Below, one piece after another: positions 1 to 8,170 of a stretch of 21,575 bases of DNA; position 1 is the first letter of the stretch, and every line of letters begins with the position of its first letter. The translations under genes were made by a program, and so were the position numbers. The stretch is from Acidobacteriaceae bacterium (lineage in GTDB: Bacteria; Acidobacteriota; Terriglobia; Terriglobales; Acidobacteriaceae), in the NCBI GenBank assembly GCA_027364815.1, contig DAHXOQ010000018.1:1-21575 (forward strand), read 5' to 3'. The notes below the pieces were generated by a model. That model did not search any database. It saw nothing but the letters and a program-made list of their open reading frames with translations, and was not told where the DNA came from.

Positions 1-261
1 CCAATGGAAGATGTGCCGCTGACGCAGTTCAGAAGCTTGATTGAGCAGAAGGGCGGAACGCGCATCCAGAATGCGGTCGAGCAGATAGACGCTCCAGGCG
101 CCGCTTGCGAGCACGATTGGAATCCAGATGGGAAGAGTGATACGCGCGGCCCATGCAAAGGCGAAGAGCCAGACGAGAGCGATGGTAGGAGCATCGAGGC
201 TCAACAGATGCCAACTGCGCAAGAGTATGGGTGGGGCGAGTTTGCGATTATAGGTTGGCAT
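1..261 (-). CDS. Multi-pass membrane protein, N-terminal part (UbiA-like?)
   Basis: Partial gene: the first 87 codons are present and the 3' part lies beyond the left edge. Translation is open from ATG at 261 to position 1. Residues about 24-38 and 44-61 are hydrophobic and look like two membrane helices. They are followed by LLDRILDA (60-67) and the basic end RQRHIFHW (80-87). A D-R-x-L-D after a helix, then an R-H-x-F-H stretch, recalls acidobacterial proteins sometimes labelled UbiA-like prenyltransferases; that link is from memory and weak. The gene starts 32 nt after the lipA stop on the same strand, so co-transcription is likely. The Shine-Dalgarno sequence is poor. That a membrane protein is encoded here is well supported; the enzyme class is not. 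Confidence 0.6.
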   Translation of the reverse strand, partial: MPTYNRKLAPPILLRSWHLLSLDAPTIALVWLFAFAWAARITLPIWIPIVLASGAWSVYLLDRILDARSALLLNQASELRQRHIFHW

Positions 262-293
262 TCTTGCGCAATCATTTCCACGCGTGAGTGGAA

Positions 294-1208
294 TTAATTT
301 TTAGTCAGCAAGCCAGTGGAAGCGGCCTGCTCATGCGCGTGATAGCTGGAACGGACGAGCGGCCCAGACTCGACGTGGCGGAATCCCATGCGCATGGCTT
401 CAGCTTTGAGCTCGGCAAATTCACGCGGCGTGTAGAGGCGCGCGATGGGAAGGTGGTCGCGTGAGGGGCGCAGATACTGGCCGATGGTCAGTATGTCGCA
501 ACCGACGGCCGCGAGGCCGCGAAAAACTTCGAGCAGTTCTTCGGTGGTTTCGCCGAGGCCTACCATGACGCCGGATTTTGTGACGCTTTCAGGAGCGAGT
601 TGCTTGGCGTAAGCCAATAATTTCAAGGAGCGCTCAATACGCGCGCCGGGCCTCACGGTGCGGTAGAGTCGCGGGACGGTTTCAGTATTGTGGTTTAGAA
701 TAGCGGGACGCGCATCGACGACAACGCGGATTGCTTCTTCATTGCCTTGAAAATCCGGGACGAGAACTTCGACACGGCAATCTGAATTGAGGCGGCGAAC
801 TTCTTCAATGACGAGAGCGAAGGCGCGCGCACCGCCGACAAGATCATCGTCGCGATTAACGCTGGTGATGACTGCATGCTCGAGGCCGAGTTCGCTGACG
901 GCTTGAGCAACGCGGCGCGGTTCGTCAAAATCGATTGGCTCGGGGCGGCCTTTTGGGACTGCGCAAAATCCGCATCGGCGCGTGCAGACGTTGCCAAGCA
1001 TCATGAAGGTGGCTGTTTTGTTGTGCCAGCACTCGCCGATGTTTGGGCACTGCGCGCTCTCGCAGACAGTATGCAGATTGAGCGAGCGGGCGAGGCGCTT
1101 GAGTTCATGGTAGTTCTCGCCCATGGGAGCGCGGGCCTTGAGCCACTCGGGCTTGGGCGCGGGAGCTTTACGGGCGGATTCAATTTGAACAAGATCCATC
1201 TCTGCCAT
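294..1208 (-). CDS. lipA: Lipoyl synthase (radical SAM)
   Basis: Inserts two sulfur atoms into protein-bound octanoyl groups to make the lipoyl cofactor of 2-oxoacid dehydrogenases and the glycine cleavage system; cytosolic. The 304-residue product has the usual length. The auxiliary [4Fe-4S] cluster motif is C49-x4-C54-x5-C60 (CESAQCPNIGEC), and the radical SAM motif C75-x3-C79-x2-C82 follows (CTRRCGFC). The C-terminal RSSY motif, which supplies the serine ligand to the auxiliary cluster, is present (GPLVRSSYHAHEQ). The gene lies 14 nt after the S9 peptidase stop, so it is probably translated from a shared transcript. The ATG at 1208 has no good Shine-Dalgarno; an in-frame ATG three codons later (1199) is preceded by GGCAGAG and could be the true start. 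No lipB is visible in the window. Confidence 0.97.
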   Translation of the reverse strand: MAEMDLVQIESARKAPAPKPEWLKARAPMGENYHELKRLARSLNLHTVCESAQCPNIGECWHNKTATFMMLGNVCTRRCGFCAVPKGRPEPIDFDEPRRVAQAVSELGLEHAVITSVNRDDDLVGGARAFALVIEEVRRLNSDCRVEVLVPDFQGNEEAIRVVVDARPAILNHNTETVPRLYRTVRPGARIERSLKLLAYAKQLAPESVTKSGVMVGLGETTEELLEVFRGLAAVGCDILTIGQYLRPSRDHLPIARLYTPREFAELKAEAMRMGFRHVESGPLVRSSYHAHEQAASTGLLTKN

Positions 1209-1222
1209 TGTAATTGGCGCGG

Positions 1223-3271
1223 TTATTTCTTGCTCGCGGGAGCTGGGGTAGCAGATTTGGTGTACTTCTCCAGCCAGGCGAGCCAGCGCTCATAACGGTC
1301 GCGAATGTAACTGGGGCGCGTGAAGCCGTGAAATTGATCGGGGTAGACGACGAGCTCGGTTGGTATGCCGAGCGATTTGAGGGCCTGATACATTTGCTCG
1401 CCGCCCTCGATGGGAACATTGAAGTCGGCAGTGCCGCCCATGTAAAGCGTGGGCGTGTGCATGCGCTTGTCGGCCTCGAGGAGTGGGTAGCTGAGTTTTT
1501 GATAGAGCCTGGGATTTTTCCAGGGCGCGCCTAACTCAAATTCGTATTGCAGAATGTACTGGTCGCTCCCGTAGAAGGAGAGCGGCGAAGCGTTGCCTGC
1601 GCCGGAGATGGCGGCCTTGAAGCGATTGTCGGAGGCGGTGGTGTAGTCGGTGAGAATTCCACCGTAGCTCCAACCGCCGATGGTGAGACGAGCGGGATCA
1701 GCAACGCCCATGGCGACGACTTTGTCGACGGCGGCGAGGAGGTCCTGCACTTCTTTGTTGCCCCAATCGGCAAAGATGGACTTGGCAAAATCCTGGCCGC
1801 GACCGGAGCTGCCGCGATAGTTCACATTGAGTTCGGCATACCCGTGAGCAGCGAGCCACTGGCGGAGAAAATCAAAACTGTGCTCGTCTTCGCCGTTGGG
1901 ACCGCCGTGAATGTAGAGGAAGAGCGGGACAGGCTGGCCGGCTTTGAAATCAGCGGGGCGGGTGAGTAGGCCGTGAACCTCGACACCGTCTTTGTCGGTG
2001 AAAGAAATGTCTTCAGTGGGAACCAGATTCAGCTCGGCTATGAGCGCATCGTTGTGCGTGGTGAGTTTGCGCAAGGCGCCGTTTTCGAGGGCGTAGATTT
2101 CGGCGGGCGAAGTGTCATTCGAGTACTGAACGGCAATGTGGCCGTGCTTTGAATCCCATGAGAAAACTTTTCCAGGTTGCGCGAGGAGCCGCTTTGCACT
2201 GTTGCCAGCGAGTTCAACTGCGGCGGGATACTCGGAGCGATCATCGGTGACGAGGTAGCTCAAAGTGCCGTCAGGGGAAAATTGCGGTTCGTGCATGCTG
2301 CGATCAAAAGTGGCAGCGGGATAAGTGACCTTGCCATCGAGCGTGACTACAGCGGGTTTGGCCTGCTCGTATTCTTCGGTATCCGCGGTCAAGCCTTGGG
2401 TGTAAGCGATTGATTTTGAATCGGGCGACCATGCAAGATGGCCGCCATCGTGACCGGGCCATGTGGTGAGTTTGTGCGGCGCTGAAGCGGCTTTTGAAGG
2501 CACTACGAAAACATCGGTGTTGTTGCTGCGGTCGGGGTCAGGCTCGGCGCTGCTGACGAAGGCGATCCATGCGCCAGCGGGCGACCAGGCCGCATCCTCT
2601 TCGTTCACATTTTTTGCAGTGGTGAGTTTTTCGGATTTTTTTGTTGCGATGTCGTAGAGATAGAGCGCGCTGAAAGCGTCGTTGCGAAGATAGCCTTCAA
2701 TATCCTGCTTGAAGTGGTAACGGTCAATCACGATTGGTTTGGGGGCTGCGGGTTTTTCGGTTTTTCCTTCGGGTGCATCGGGCTCGGCCTTCGGGTGCAG
2801 CGTGAGGAGAAGCCGCTTGGCATCGGGCGACCACTCATAGCCCTCGATATCTTGATCGGTGATGGCGGTCAACTGTTCAGCTTCGCCGCCACGACGATCC
2901 ATGACCCAGACTTGCGCGCCTTTTGCAGGGCCGGGGCGCGAGGAGAGAAAACTGATGTAACGGCCATCGGGCGAGAAGCGCGGCAGTGAGGCACTCTCTT
3001 TGCCGAAGGTCAGTTGCAGGCGGACGGAGCCATCCCATTTCACCATCCAGAGATGGGTGATGCTCTTGTCTTCTTTCACGTCAACCTGGCTGACGGTATA
3101 GAGGACCCACTCACCATCAGGCGAGAGCACGGGTGCGCCAACGCGTACTAAACGGGCGAGGTCATCGAGCGTGATGGCACGCCTGGCTGGCGCGTCAGCG
3201 GCAAAGGCCAGTGTTGAAGCGAGGAAGATCAGCGCAACAGTGAGGAGAAGTTTCAAGCTCTGTCTGAACAT
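1223..3271 (-). CDS. Secreted S9 family peptidase (prolyl oligopeptidase type)
   Basis: Serine peptidase of the dipeptidyl/acylaminoacyl peptidase family, expected to cleave short peptides after export. The 682-residue product starts with a signal peptide (MFRQSLKLLL, then a hydrophobic core, with an AFA-A site near residue 24). Residues about 40-410 form a beta-propeller with repeated LSPDGEWVLY-type (PD40/WD40-like) blades. Residues about 430-670 are the alpha/beta-hydrolase domain: HGGPNG (455-460, oxyanion region), GGWSYGG with nucleophile S535, GTADFNVP with acid D616, and QFHGF with H648. The triad is complete. A Pro/Glu/Lys-rich stretch (161-178) sits in a propeller loop. The gene is 47 nt downstream of the small membrane protein gene and 14 nt upstream of lipA. 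The substrate cannot be named. Confidence 0.95.
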   Translation of the reverse strand: MFRQSLKLLLTVALIFLASTLAFAADAPARRAITLDDLARLVRVGAPVLSPDGEWVLYTVSQVDVKEDKSITHLWMVKWDGSVRLQLTFGKESASLPRFSPDGRYISFLSSRPGPAKGAQVWVMDRRGGEAEQLTAITDQDIEGYEWSPDAKRLLLTLHPKAEPDAPEGKTEKPAAPKPIVIDRYHFKQDIEGYLRNDAFSALYLYDIATKKSEKLTTAKNVNEEDAAWSPAGAWIAFVSSAEPDPDRSNNTDVFVVPSKAASAPHKLTTWPGHDGGHLAWSPDSKSIAYTQGLTADTEEYEQAKPAVVTLDGKVTYPAATFDRSMHEPQFSPDGTLSYLVTDDRSEYPAAVELAGNSAKRLLAQPGKVFSWDSKHGHIAVQYSNDTSPAEIYALENGALRKLTTHNDALIAELNLVPTEDISFTDKDGVEVHGLLTRPADFKAGQPVPLFLYIHGGPNGEDEHSFDFLRQWLAAHGYAELNVNYRGSSGRGQDFAKSIFADWGNKEVQDLLAAVDKVVAMGVADPARLTIGGWSYGGILTDYTTASDNRFKAAISGAGNASPLSFYGSDQYILQYEFELGAPWKNPRLYQKLSYPLLEADKRMHTPTLYMGGTADFNVPIEGGEQMYQALKSLGIPTELVVYPDQFHGFTRPSYIRDRYERWLAWLEKYTKSATPAPASKK

Positions 3272-3318
3272 GAGCAGAGGTTATCATTTGGAGCGGAATT
3301 TGCACACACAGGAAAAAT

Positions 3319-3726
3319 TTATTTGAGTTTTTCACGGACTTCAGGGCGAACTAAATAGAGGAAAAAGACGAGATTCAACAAGCCCTGCACCAGCGCCGGC
3401 GCCTCATGCCGGGCAGAAAAAATCCAGGCGTTGTAAGCTGTCAGTAAAAAGACAGCAGCGAGCGCCAGGGCCCATGCCCAGCGCAGAAGCATCAGCATGC
3501 CCGCGCTGGCTGCGATGAAAAAAACTGAGAAGATGAGAAAGATTGGCGGGTAATGCTGATTTTGAACGACGCCTAAAACGATGATGCCGGCGAGCACGAG
3601 AAGATAGAGCGCGATGGCGGCGAGGCCCGGCAGCGGGATGCGCACGCTGAGGCTATTGGCCAACTCCTGGGCACGATCTGGGGCGCGATCCGGGGCGCGA
3701 TCCGGTTTCTTTTGCTCGTCTGTCAT
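3319..3726 (-). CDS. Small four-helix membrane protein, unknown function
   Basis: A 135-residue protein I do not recognise. The N-terminus is charged and carries a short tandem repeat, PDRAPDRAPDRAQ (8-20), matching three 12-nt repeats in the DNA. Four hydrophobic segments follow at about 33-53, 60-80, 82-102 and 110-126, so it should sit in the inner membrane with a short cytoplasmic tail ending VRPEVREKLK. The start codon has a reasonable ribosome binding site (TAGGGA, 5 nt before ATG). It lies 16 nt after the cytochrome c gene, pointing to an operon. Codon use resembles its neighbours. Function is unknown. Confidence 0.8.
   Translation of the reverse strand: MTDEQKKPDRAPDRAPDRAQELANSLSVRIPLPGLAAIALYLLVLAGIIVLGVVQNQHYPPIFLIFSVFFIAASAGMLMLLRWAWALALAAVFLLTAYNAWIFSARHEAPALVQGLLNLVFFLYLVRPEVREKLK
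3667..3702. repeat. Three 12-nt tandem repeats inside the membrane-protein gene
   Basis: Three imperfect copies of a 12-nt unit lie in tandem: CTGGGCACGATC, TGGGGCGCGATC and CGGGGCGCGATC. On the minus strand they encode the DRAP/DRAQ repeats near the N-terminus of the small membrane protein. The unit length keeps the frame, so changes in copy number would only lengthen the cytoplasmic tail. Confidence 0.8.
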
Positions 3727-3742
3727 GCAGTTCCCTATCAGC

Positions 3743-4096
3743 TCAAAGTGTTTTGAGGTAGGCCAGCAGATCGGCGAGTTGAGCGTCGTCCAACTGGGTT
3801 GGAGGCATCATGGCGCGTCCATGAATGATGATCTGCGTGATGCGCGTATCATTGGCCGGAGCGCCGGAGGGCATGTATTTCTGCTTGTAGAGCGCCTGAA
3901 GTCCCGGGCCATGGAGGTCGTAGATATTGTTGGCGTAGTGACACTTTGCGCAGTAATTTTTGTAGACGACGGCGCCGCGTGCTTCCTGCTCAGTCCACTC
4001 AGAGGATGGCTTTGAAGGCGGAAGATGACGGCAGCCTGCGAAGAGAATCGCCACGGAAGCAGCCAGGATCAGTAGGCAAGCAGGAATCTTTTTCAT
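3743..4096 (-). CDS. Cytochrome c lipoprotein (class I-like)
   Basis: A 117-residue single-haem c-type cytochrome, probably an electron carrier tethered to a membrane. The N-terminus is a lipoprotein signal: MKK, a hydrophobic core and lipobox LFAGC with C22 as the likely lipidated residue. The haem-binding motif is C49-A-K-C52-H53. M97, in a RAMMPP context, is the likely second axial ligand. GPGLQALY (63-70) fits the usual class I fold. A good ribosome binding site (AAAGAG) precedes the ATG. The gene lies 46 nt after dacB and 16 nt before the small membrane protein gene. It is a free-standing monohaem domain; its redox partner cannot be told from this context. Confidence 0.9.
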   Translation of the reverse strand: MKKIPACLLILAASVAILFAGCRHLPPSKPSSEWTEQEARGAVVYKNYCAKCHYANNIYDLHGPGLQALYKQKYMPSGAPANDTRITQIIIHGRAMMPPTQLDDAQLADLLAYLKTL

Positions 4097-4142
4097 GTCT
4101 CTTTGATGATAGCAGCGAGGGAAAGATTTGCCGTGATGAAGC

Positions 4143-5792
4143 TCACTCGGCGGACCAGATGGCCTCCGCGATTTTGTCGATGGCGTGGATCTCGGCTTCG
4201 CTGCCGGGAAGATGATTGTTGACGAGGATTGAAAAGACGACGGTCTTGCCGCTTTGAGTTTTCATGTAACCGGAGAGCGAATTGGCTTCGCTGTGGGTCC
4301 CAGTCTTGGCCTGCATCTGACCGAGGAGCGGTGATTTTTTGAAGCGCCCTGCGAGGGTTCCATCGACGCCTGCAATGGGAAAACTCTCCCGCCACTCGTC
4401 TCCCCAGGGTTGTGTTGCGGCGTAACTAAGCAGACGCGTGAAGGCGCGGGGAGTCATGCGGTCGTCCATGCTCCTGCCGGAGCCATCGTAGAAATAAAAG
4501 TCGGCGTCATCGATTCCGGCGGAGAGCCGGAATTTTCGCACAACTCGCGCACCCTGTGCGATGCTGCCGGCGTCGCCTTCCATCTTGCCGAGAAGACGCA
4601 GGACAAGCTCGGCGTGAAGATTCTGGCTGACCTTGTTGATGACTTTAAGATCGTCAGCAAGGGGCACGGAGACCCGCTTGGCGACAACCTGACGGCCGAG
4701 TGTGGGCGCGTAGGCGGCCTCGTTTTCAACTTTGTGCAGGGTGATGGGTTTAGCGCGTTCATCCTTGAAGTCCGCCGTGTCGACGGACCAGCGATGCGCG
4801 GACTCCGCTGTGCCGGTGACACGAACTCCACGCAGCATGAGTGCCTCTTGAAAAGCTTGCGCGGTAAACTCCGCCGGATCTTCAACGGCAATCTCGGCAT
4901 GGAAGCCTTCAGCCGGCGCGGTGCCAAAGGTGCGAACCGTAATGCTGCCGGGATGGCGATCGAGTCCTGGTTGCGGCTTTTCGCCGGGCGCGACCGGCCT
5001 CATTGCATTGTCAACGGCAAAGTGCTGAACGTCGGGCGTCCATTGAGGCTCAAAGTTGCCGGGCGCTGCCGGGTTGGGGACGAGATTGAGTTGTATCTGG
5101 TTCTCGTTGAAGGTGAGCGCCGAAGCGCCTGCGCCGTAAGGCCACATCAGATCATCCCAACTCCAACCCGAGCCATAGGGCTCGTAGAGAAAAAAACTGT
5201 CGTCGCCGATGACGCTGCCGGTGACCTGGCGGATGCCGGCTTGCTCGACTTGCGTGGCCAGTTCCTCAAGCGGATCGAGCGGCTTCGGTTTTGGAGTGGG
5301 CTCTGCGTTTGGCTCCGTTGACGCATTGGCAGCCGCGGTCTCACTGACGGAGCGGTAGGGGGAATGGCGAATGCTCAACGTCGGATCGCCGGCGCCGAGA
5401 ATGACGAGATCGCCCTTCAAGGTTCCGTCAGCATCGATGGGGCCGGTCGCGCCGACGAGCGTGTTCCATGTCATCCCGCGCGGGAGCAACGCATAGGCTG
5501 CAGCCGTCGTCGTCATTTTTACGTTGGATGCGGGGGTCATGAGCTTGCCGTCATTGAAGCCGTACAGAGGCTGGCCTTCGAGTGTTGAGACGCTGATGCC
5601 GAAGCTGGCATGGGAGAGTTCGGGGGCAGCGAGGATAGCTGAAATTTTTTCATTGAGCTCAGCGCTGGGCGTGTTCGCATGTGAAGCTTGGACTGCCGGA
5701 GAAGGCGTCGCGTTTTTGTGCGGCTGTGCAAGCAGAGTTGCGGAGAGCAAAGCGAGTAGCGCGAGGGAAGCAATTCGGCGATTCAGCATCAT
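4143..5792 (-). CDS. dacB: D-alanyl-D-alanine carboxypeptidase/endopeptidase (PBP4, peptidase S13)
   Basis: Periplasmic low-molecular-mass penicillin-binding protein that trims peptidoglycan stem peptides and can cut cross-links. The 549-residue product has a signal peptide (MMLNRRIASLALLALL...). All three active-site motifs are present: S89-N-V-K92 (SxxK), S389-Q-N391 within INKVSQNLHAEL (SxN), and K496-T-G498 (KTG). The DGSGRSMDDRMTP segment (436-448) is also typical of the family. The large insert domain characteristic of class C PBPs lies between SxxK and SxN and includes a low-complexity Pro/Glu/Lys stretch (about 159-173). It is the first gene of the minus-strand series. The spacer between its ATG and the rnpB terminator is about 44 nt, so its own promoter must lie in or near that spacer, or transcripts read through. 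Confidence 0.95.
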   Translation of the reverse strand: MMLNRRIASLALLALLSATLLAQPHKNATPSPAVQASHANTPSAELNEKISAILAAPELSHASFGISVSTLEGQPLYGFNDGKLMTPASNVKMTTTAAAYALLPRGMTWNTLVGATGPIDADGTLKGDLVILGAGDPTLSIRHSPYRSVSETAAANASTEPNAEPTPKPKPLDPLEELATQVEQAGIRQVTGSVIGDDSFFLYEPYGSGWSWDDLMWPYGAGASALTFNENQIQLNLVPNPAAPGNFEPQWTPDVQHFAVDNAMRPVAPGEKPQPGLDRHPGSITVRTFGTAPAEGFHAEIAVEDPAEFTAQAFQEALMLRGVRVTGTAESAHRWSVDTADFKDERAKPITLHKVENEAAYAPTLGRQVVAKRVSVPLADDLKVINKVSQNLHAELVLRLLGKMEGDAGSIAQGARVVRKFRLSAGIDDADFYFYDGSGRSMDDRMTPRAFTRLLSYAATQPWGDEWRESFPIAGVDGTLAGRFKKSPLLGQMQAKTGTHSEANSLSGYMKTQSGKTVVFSILVNNHLPGSEAEIHAIDKIAEAIWSAE

Positions 5793-5835
5793 GCGAAGAG
5801 TCTACGAGATTTCTGCGGTTTTAAGAAAGCACGGA

Positions 5836-5878
5836 GAACAAAAATGGTCAGCCCCGCAGGTGATTGACCTGCGGGGCT
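5836..5878 (-). terminator. Terminator hairpin downstream of rnpB
   Basis: A perfect 12-bp inverted repeat: AGCCCCGCAGGT (5850-5861), loop GATTG, ACCTGCGGGGCT (5867-5878). Read on the minus strand, the stem is followed within 5 nt by a short T run (GACCATTTTTG...). It lies about 56 nt beyond the mature rnpB 3' end and just before dacB, so it probably ends the rnpB transcript. A weaker 6-bp hairpin (CGCAAG/CTTGCG, 5896-5916), followed on the minus strand by GGGTTTT, lies between them and may help terminate or guide 3' processing. Confidence 0.8.
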
Positions 5879-5933
5879 GTCGTTGTGCGAAAACCCGCAA
5901 GGATTTTTGTCTTGCGAGCGTACCTCAAAATTC

Positions 5934-6412
5934 AGCAAAAGGACCTGTAAGCCGAATTCTGTCGTGTGCGGTCATTCCTCTAGACGCCGCGTCACCGCGG
6001 ACGTTCATCAGCGACCTACCCGGAGGTTTCGGCAATTGCTCGAGCCGCCTTGCCGCATCGGGCCGATGCGTATCCCCCGCCTGTCTCTTGGCGAGCGCTT
6101 CCCTCCCTATTTGGTCTTGCTCCAGGTGGGGTTTGCCGTGCCGTTGATGTTGCCATCACCGCGGTGCGCTCTTACCGCACCATTTCACCCTTACCGGGAC
6201 TAGCCGTCCAGGCGACTGCCCTTCGGGCCAATCCCCTTGAGATGATCGAGATCAAATCAAGGTTGGCGGTATTTTTTCTGTGGCACTGGCCGTCCATGAG
6301 CTTTGAAGCTCACGTCCCGGACGTTATCCGGCACACTGCCCTGCGGAGTTCGGACTTTCCTCCCCCGATTCGTCTTGCGACTCCTCGGCAGCGACCGCCC
6401 GGTCCTCCTGCT
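5934..6412 (-). ncRNA. rnpB: RNase P RNA, bacterial class A
   Basis: Catalytic RNA of RNase P, which removes 5' leaders from pre-tRNAs. The minus strand shows the conserved regions in order: GGGGAGGAAAGTCCGAACTC (CR-I, near 6352-6370), AGTGCCACAG (CR-II), GGTAAGGGTGAAATGGTGCG with GGTAAGAGCGCACC (CR-III), GGAGCAAGACCAAATAGG (CR-IV), and AGAGGAATGACCGC then CGACAGAATTCGGCTTA (CR-V). The ends were set by the P1 helix: AGCAGGAGGACC (6401-6412) pairs over 12 positions with GGTCCTTTTGCT (5934-5945), including two G-U pairs. At about 479 nt it is longer than the 377-nt E. coli RNA; some extra length lies between CR-II and CR-III. Exact ends may differ by a few nucleotides. Apparent ORFs across it are artefacts. 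Confidence 0.96.
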
Positions 6413-6548
6413 CCTATTAGTTTACCGCGAAATGCAATTTTCATATGGTATGCATCGAAGATTGTTTTGCATTCATCTAATTGAAGAGTTTTGTTCATTA
6501 CCCACTCATCTCGCACGCTTAGTATCAACCTGGAGGATTTCACAATTT

Positions 6549-7313
6549 ATGCAGATCACTGGAAACACCATTCTCATCACCGGCGGAGGTTCGGGCATTG
6601 GCCGCGGACTCGCAGAAGAACTACACAAGCTTGGCAACCAGGTCATCATCGCGGGGCGTCGCAAACAGGCGCTTGAGGAAACGGCACACGCGAATCCGGG
6701 CATGCAGGCGATTGCGTTTGATGTGGAAAGCGCGAAGGGGGTTCGCGAGTTCGCAGCGCAGATCACGACGAATTTTCCGACGCTCAACGTGCTCATCAAC
6801 AATGCAGGAATCATGCGCGATGAAAATCTTCTGGCGCAGCAAGCCGATCTCGCAGACGCTGAAGCCATCATCAGCACCAACCTGCTGGGGCCGATTCGTT
6901 TGACCGCCGCGCTGTTGCCGCACCTGCAACAGCAACCGGCCTCGACGATCATCAACGTGACATCGGGCCTGGCTTATGTGCCGCTTGCGATTACGCCGAC
7001 GTACTGCGCGACGAAAGCTGCGCTTCATTCCTACTCAGATTCACTGCGTTACCAGTTGCGCAAATCGAGTGTTGAGGTGATTGAACTGGCGCCGCCTTAT
7101 GTACAGACACAATTGATGAATGGCGCAGAAGATCCACGCGCGATGCCGTTGAAAGAATTTATTGCGGAGGTGATGAGCCTGCTGAAGACAGTGCCGACGC
7201 CGAAAGCAATTTATGTGGAGAAGGTGAAGTTCCTGAGCCTGGCCGAAGCTCAAGGCCGTTACGAAGCGACATTTGAAGGCTTGAATGCCGCGATGAGTGC
7301 GGAGTCGCTGTAA
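6549..7313 (+). CDS. Short-chain dehydrogenase/reductase, DltE-like
   Basis: An NAD(P)-dependent oxidoreductase with a Rossmann fold, 254 residues, cytosolic; the substrate is unknown. The cofactor motif is T11-GGGSGIG18, NNAG lies at 84-87, and the catalytic set is N111, S139, Y152 and K156 (YCATK). The opening (MQITGNTILITGGGSGIGRG) and overall pattern resemble the DltE group of classical SDRs. ATG at 6549 was chosen because GGAGG (6532-6536) precedes it, the Rossmann strand begins at residue 7, and the upstream in-frame extension runs back into rnpB. It is transcribed away from rnpB from a shared 136-nt spacer and ends at a terminator shared with the opposing esterase gene. No partner gene shows what it reduces. 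Confidence 0.93.
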   Translation: MQITGNTILITGGGSGIGRGLAEELHKLGNQVIIAGRRKQALEETAHANPGMQAIAFDVESAKGVREFAAQITTNFPTLNVLINNAGIMRDENLLAQQADLADAEAIISTNLLGPIRLTAALLPHLQQQPASTIINVTSGLAYVPLAITPTYCATKAALHSYSDSLRYQLRKSSVEVIELAPPYVQTQLMNGAEDPRAMPLKEFIAEVMSLLKTVPTPKAIYVEKVKFLSLAEAQGRYEATFEGLNAAMSAESL

Positions 7314-7322
7314 CAAATTAGA

Positions 7323-7351
7323 AAAGGCAGCGATTCAAAATCGCTGCCTTT
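7323..7351. terminator. Bidirectional terminator between SDR and esterase genes
   Basis: A perfect 12-bp stem: AAAGGCAGCGAT (7323-7334), loop TCAAA, ATCGCTGCCTTT (7340-7351). A/T runs on each side give a T tail in both directions. It lies 9 nt after the SDR stop and 14 nt beyond the esterase stop, between convergent genes, so it should serve both. Confidence 0.9.
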
Positions 7352-7365
7352 GTTGAGCGAAAAAC

Positions 7366-8076
7366 TTACAGATAGTAATCGACCATGCGCTCCCATGTTG
7401 GCCAGTCGTGCGAGTTGTGGGTCTCCCAGATGTAGAGGTTGTGGGGGATGGCTTTCTCGCCGAGGATGCGGCTGAGATTCTGGTTTTGCCAGAGGCACTG
7501 ATCGTCCCAGCCCGTAGCGAGAACGATTTTTTGGCGGCGCATCTGCTCGAGCTTCCAGTGGTCGGAGAGGTTCGGCAAATACTGCGTGGGCTGATGGAAG
7601 TAAACATCCTCGTCGTGATATCCGTGGAGAAAATTGCTCATGTCGTAAGCGCCGGACATGGAGAGCAGGCCGCTGAAATGCTCGGGATGGCGCAGCGCGA
7701 TGTTGACGGCGTGAAATCCGCCGAAGCTGCAACCGAGCGAGACGAGGCCGGGGTACTGATTCTTTGAGCGAATCAGGGGCAGCACTTCGCTCATGACGTA
7801 ATCTTCAAATTGCACATGACGGGCAATGCGCCAGCGCGGAGGAACATTCTTGTTGTACCAGCTCTCGTTGTCGATAGCGTCAACGCAGTAAACCTGCAGA
7901 TGGCCGGCATCGATTTTTCCGCCGAGGACGCCAATCATACGACGGTCTTCAAACTCGTGAAAGCTTCCGCCTGAAGTAGGGAAGACAATGACGGGCAAAC
8001 CCGCATGGCCGAAGACGAGCAGTTCCATATCTCGGCCGAGCCGGCCCGAATACCACTTGTGATACTCCCGATTCAT
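7366..8076 (-). CDS. Esterase family alpha/beta hydrolase (COG4947 type)
   Basis: A 236-residue alpha/beta hydrolase of the putative esterase family, without a signal peptide and so probably cytosolic. The nucleophile elbow is GCSFGG with S117. Likely triad partners are D191 or D192 (TGWDDQ) and H223 (NSHDW). The N-terminal MNREYHKWYSGRLGRDMELL and the FPTSGGSFHEFED segment are typical of this family. ATG at 8076 was chosen because AAGAGG lies 8 nt upstream and family homology begins there; a longer in-frame reading overlaps the preceding gene's 3' end and looks like non-coding extension. It follows the nuclease-like gene by 94 nt on the same strand and may be its own unit. The natural substrate is unknown. 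Confidence 0.9.
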   Translation of the reverse strand: MNREYHKWYSGRLGRDMELLVFGHAGLPVIVFPTSGGSFHEFEDRRMIGVLGGKIDAGHLQVYCVDAIDNESWYNKNVPPRWRIARHVQFEDYVMSEVLPLIRSKNQYPGLVSLGCSFGGFHAVNIALRHPEHFSGLLSMSGAYDMSNFLHGYHDEDVYFHQPTQYLPNLSDHWKLEQMRRQKIVLATGWDDQCLWQNQNLSRILGEKAIPHNLYIWETHNSHDWPTWERMVDYYL

Positions 8077-8170
8077 TGATAGAGACCTCTTGGAGATTTC
8101 TAAACTGTATTTAAAGGTTACTCTACCATTTGTGCTCTGCAAATGGAGGCGCACGGAGAATGTAACAGAA

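Noticed and set aside
4446..4484. DGSGRSMDD in dacB read as a broken SxN motif
   Set aside because: The true SxN motif is S389-Q-N391 in INKVSQNLHAEL; the DGSG segment is a separate conserved stretch, so the active site is intact.
4410..5321. 303-codon plus-strand open frame
   Set aside because: It lies wholly antisense to dacB, whose three active-site motifs and signal peptide are unambiguous; long antisense frames are common in GC-rich genes.
5524..6484. Several overlapping plus-strand frames (5524-6147, 5883-6203, 6050-6484)
   Set aside because: They cover the rnpB gene and the dacB start; the RNA's conserved regions explain the sequence, and the peptides have no recognisable features.
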